From Armatimonadota bacterium (GTDB taxonomy: Bacteria > Armatimonadota > SYMT01): 7,806 nucleotides of DNA. Positions 5,831-7,806 of the stretch are shown in pieces; positions within the stretch are counted from its first letter, which is position 1; each line of letters opens with the position of its first letter. The notes beneath the pieces are model-generated. The model worked only from the letters and a program-made list of their open reading frames with translations, ran no database searches and was not told the origin of the DNA. The DNA lies in contig JAJFMS010000122.1 of NCBI GenBank assembly GCA_020696885.1, forward strand, positions 1-7,806. The letters run 5' to 3'. A program made the position numbers and the translations under genes.

Positions 5831-7806
5831 CTAGAGCGAGCTAAACGACCCGGCGTCGAGGCGGAACCGCTGGGCGTTGGCATCCGCAGCCGCGAGGAGG
5901 GCAGCATCTGCGGGGCGACAGGTGAGGTAGATCACCTGATGGCGCTGAGCCAGCGCAGCAATCGCTTCCACCGAACGGTGGAGCCGATGGTACCCATCCG
6001 AATGGACGAGGACATCGTCCATCACCACCGGCAGCGGCTCCACCCCCGGCGCCGCGGCATAGTCCTCAATGAACGCGAAGCGCAGCGCGAGGTAGAGCTG
6101 CTCCGCGGTGCCCCGGCTCCACCAGCCGCGAGGCTTGGCGGCGTGCCCCGCTTCCAGGAGCTGGAGCTGGTCGAGGCCGTTGGGCGCGATGATCCGGTGG
6201 TATCGGCCGCCGGTCATGGTCTTCAGGATGTCGCCGGCGCGCCGGATCACTCCGGGCTGGCGCTGGCTCTCGAACTGCTCGCGGGTCTTCTCCAGCAGCC
6301 GCTGGGTGAGGCGCAGCACCGCCCATCGCTCCGCTAGCTCGGCGACTTCCGTTTCCTTCGCCCGGAGCTCGCGCAGGCGGGCCGTGAGGAGCTCTTCTCG
6401 CTCCAGCGCCGCCAGGCGTTCCAGCAGTCGCCCTTCCTCCCGGGTGGCGGTCTCCAGTTCCGCGGCGGCCGACTCCAGCTCTGCCTCCGCCGTCGCCGTC
6501 AGCAGCTCGATCCGCTCCTGGTCCAGCTCCATCAGCTCGGCCTCCAGGGCGAGCCGCTTCTCCCCGGGCGCCGAGAGCGTCTCGAGCGTCCGCTCCCCGC
6601 TCTGGATCTGGGTGAGCAGGCCATCACGCAATTCCTGATAGGCAGCAGCAGCCCGCAGTTCGTCTTCCGAAGTCACGTCCGCCGCCCCCAGAAGCACCCT
6701 ACGTGCCGCGACGCTCTCACGCAGCCGCATGCCGGCGCTACGCCACTCTTCTCGCAACTCGCGCGCGCGTCCCAGCAGGCTCGCTCGTTCCCGCTCCGCG
6801 GCGGCGGCGCTTTCCAGCGCGCCGGGCAGCGCGCGGACCGCAGCCGGGATCTCCTCCGGTGCGCTGACGGGCCAGCCGATCTCCCTGACCAGGACCGCGA
6901 TCTCGGCCTCGTATCCCTGCTGGCTTTCCAGGAGCCGCGCGAGCTGCACGGCGTGGCGATCCCGCTCGCGGTAGGCGGCCCGCGCCCGGTCGGCTTCGTG
7001 GTAGAGGCTGAGCACCGTCTCGGGGGACGCACCGGCCGGCAGGTGGCGCTGCCTGAGCCACTCGTTCCAGTCAGCGCACGCCGCGGCTTCCGCGCTCTGG
7101 AGCTGGGCCAGGTGGTGCTCACCGTCCTCGGCGGTCTCACACGCGGCTTCCCACTCGTCCTGCCGGGCTTTCGCAATCTGCAGCCGGGTCTCGTACGCGC
7201 TCCGCAGCTCCCGTGCGGCGTCCAGGAGCCGGAGCTCTTCCCGCACGTCCGCAGTCTCGCGGATGGTCCAGCCGTACGGCTCGCAGAGGCGATCCAGCCA
7301 GGTCCGGTGCGTCTCCACCTCCCGCCGAAGCCGCACCAGCTCCTGCTCCGTCTCCTTGCGAGCCCCGCGGACCCGAGTGGTCTCCCGCGCCGCATGGCTC
7401 CACCACACCCAGGCAAAACCCAGCAGCAGCCCCGCGGAGAGCGCGGCCATCACCGGCTGCTCCCGCAGCAGCCAGCCGGTAACCGCCGCCAGCGCCACCG
7501 CCAGCAGTGCCGGCCAGCCGGCAGGGGCAGCGGCGCTCGGCGGGACGGCCGGCTCCCCGGGAGTTCCCGGGCGACGCTCGGCCTGCTCCAGCTCCCGGGT
7601 ACATCGCTCCAGCTCACCGAGTCGCTCCCGGGCTTCCTCGAGCCGGGCGGCCTTGGCGGCAAAGTCGGACTCCGGGGGAGGTTCGGGGAAGCGGGTGGCG
7701 ATGAGGTCCTGCTCCCGGTCGTACAGCGCAGACAGGCGGCGCACCACGGCCTCGGCGTCATCCTGCCGTTCTCGCGCGCTGATCGATGCCTGCCGGGCGG
7801 CCAGCA
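5831..7806 (-). CDS. YhaN-like SMC/Rad50-type ATPase, C-terminal part (5' end outside window)
   Basis: The frame is open to the right edge, leaving 657 residues. The first in-frame GTG (7747) is not the real start because codons continue upstream of it. The visible part has coiled coil, then a hydrophobic hairpin of two membrane-like segments (about 7400-7516, GWPALLAVALAAVTGWLL and VMAALSAGLLLGFAWVWW). A long Glu/Arg/Ala/Leu-rich coiled coil follows, then an ABC-type nucleotide-binding half. That half has GGRYHRI, the signature SRGTAEQLYLALRFA (from 6118 down), Walker B LPVVMDD (6014-6034) and a switch strand VIYLTCRP. Walker A must lie off the window. A hairpin within the coiled coil is typical of YhaN-like proteins and suggests membrane association. 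Relatives are often paired with a YhaO/SbcD-like nuclease and thought to act in DNA repair; no partner is visible here. Family is confident, exact function is not. Confidence 0.85.
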   Translation of the reverse strand, partial: LAARQASISARERQDDAEAVVRRLSALYDREQDLIATRFPEPPPESDFAAKAARLEEARERLGELERCTRELEQAERRPGTPGEPAVPPSAAAPAGWPALLAVALAAVTGWLLREQPVMAALSAGLLLGFAWVWWSHAARETTRVRGARKETEQELVRLRREVETHRTWLDRLCEPYGWTIRETADVREELRLLDAARELRSAYETRLQIAKARQDEWEAACETAEDGEHHLAQLQSAEAAACADWNEWLRQRHLPAGASPETVLSLYHEADRARAAYRERDRHAVQLARLLESQQGYEAEIAVLVREIGWPVSAPEEIPAAVRALPGALESAAAAERERASLLGRARELREEWRSAGMRLRESVAARRVLLGAADVTSEDELRAAAAYQELRDGLLTQIQSGERTLETLSAPGEKRLALEAELMELDQERIELLTATAEAELESAAAELETATREEGRLLERLAALEREELLTARLRELRAKETEVAELAERWAVLRLTQRLLEKTREQFESQRQPGVIRRAGDILKTMTGGRYHRIIAPNGLDQLQLLEAGHAAKPRGWWSRGTAEQLYLALRFAFIEDYAAAPGVEPLPVVMDDVLVHSDGYHRLHRSVEAIAALAQRHQVIYLTCRPADAALLAAADANAQRFRLDAGSFSSL

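Noticed and set aside
7745..7747. GTG at 7747 as the start of the ATPase.
   Set aside because: The frame continues upstream for 19 more codons to the edge with coiled-coil-like residues, and the Walker A half of the ATPase is missing, so the true start lies outside.

Overview
This window comes from a GC-rich bacterial chromosome. Third codon positions are almost all G or C in both genes. No mobile element, phage gene, tRNA, rRNA or CRISPR array is visible. The lineage cannot be fixed from the sequence. Secreted proteins with SdrD B-like repeats plus a DUF11-type domain, and YhaN-like ATPases with a membrane hairpin inside the coiled coil, both occur in several bacterial phyla.

Layout, right to left, because both genes lie on the minus strand. 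(1) Positions 5831-7806 hold the C-terminal 657 residues of a YhaN-like, SMC/Rad50-type ATPase. Its N-terminus and Walker A motif lie beyond the right edge. (2) Positions 5472-5830 are a 359-bp intergenic region that is AT-rich against its surroundings. It holds two near-palindromic sites centred 42 bp apart (5701-5764), a weak candidate promoter overlapping one of them, and a leader of consecutive short hairpins next to the downstream start codon. (3) Positions 36-5471 encode a large exported protein: Sec signal peptide, about 450 unrecognised residues, ten SdrD B-like domains with EF-hand-like calcium loops, a DUF11-like domain and a C-terminal beta-rich domain.

The large gene ends at an amber codon at 36-38, but the same frame continues to the left edge with strongly coding-like codons. 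The amber falls where I would expect a tyrosine in this type of C-terminal domain. The protein probably once continued, or still does, past the window, so this is a nonsense mutation, a base error, or a slightly early natural end.

The two genes show no functional link. One product is a cytoplasmic or membrane-associated DNA-metabolism ATPase and the other is a surface or secreted structural protein. The long gap and the operator-like sites suggest the surface protein has its own regulated promoter. The most unusual features are the amber in coding-like sequence, the paired palindromes, the structured leader, and a strict 318-bp repeat period inside the large gene.
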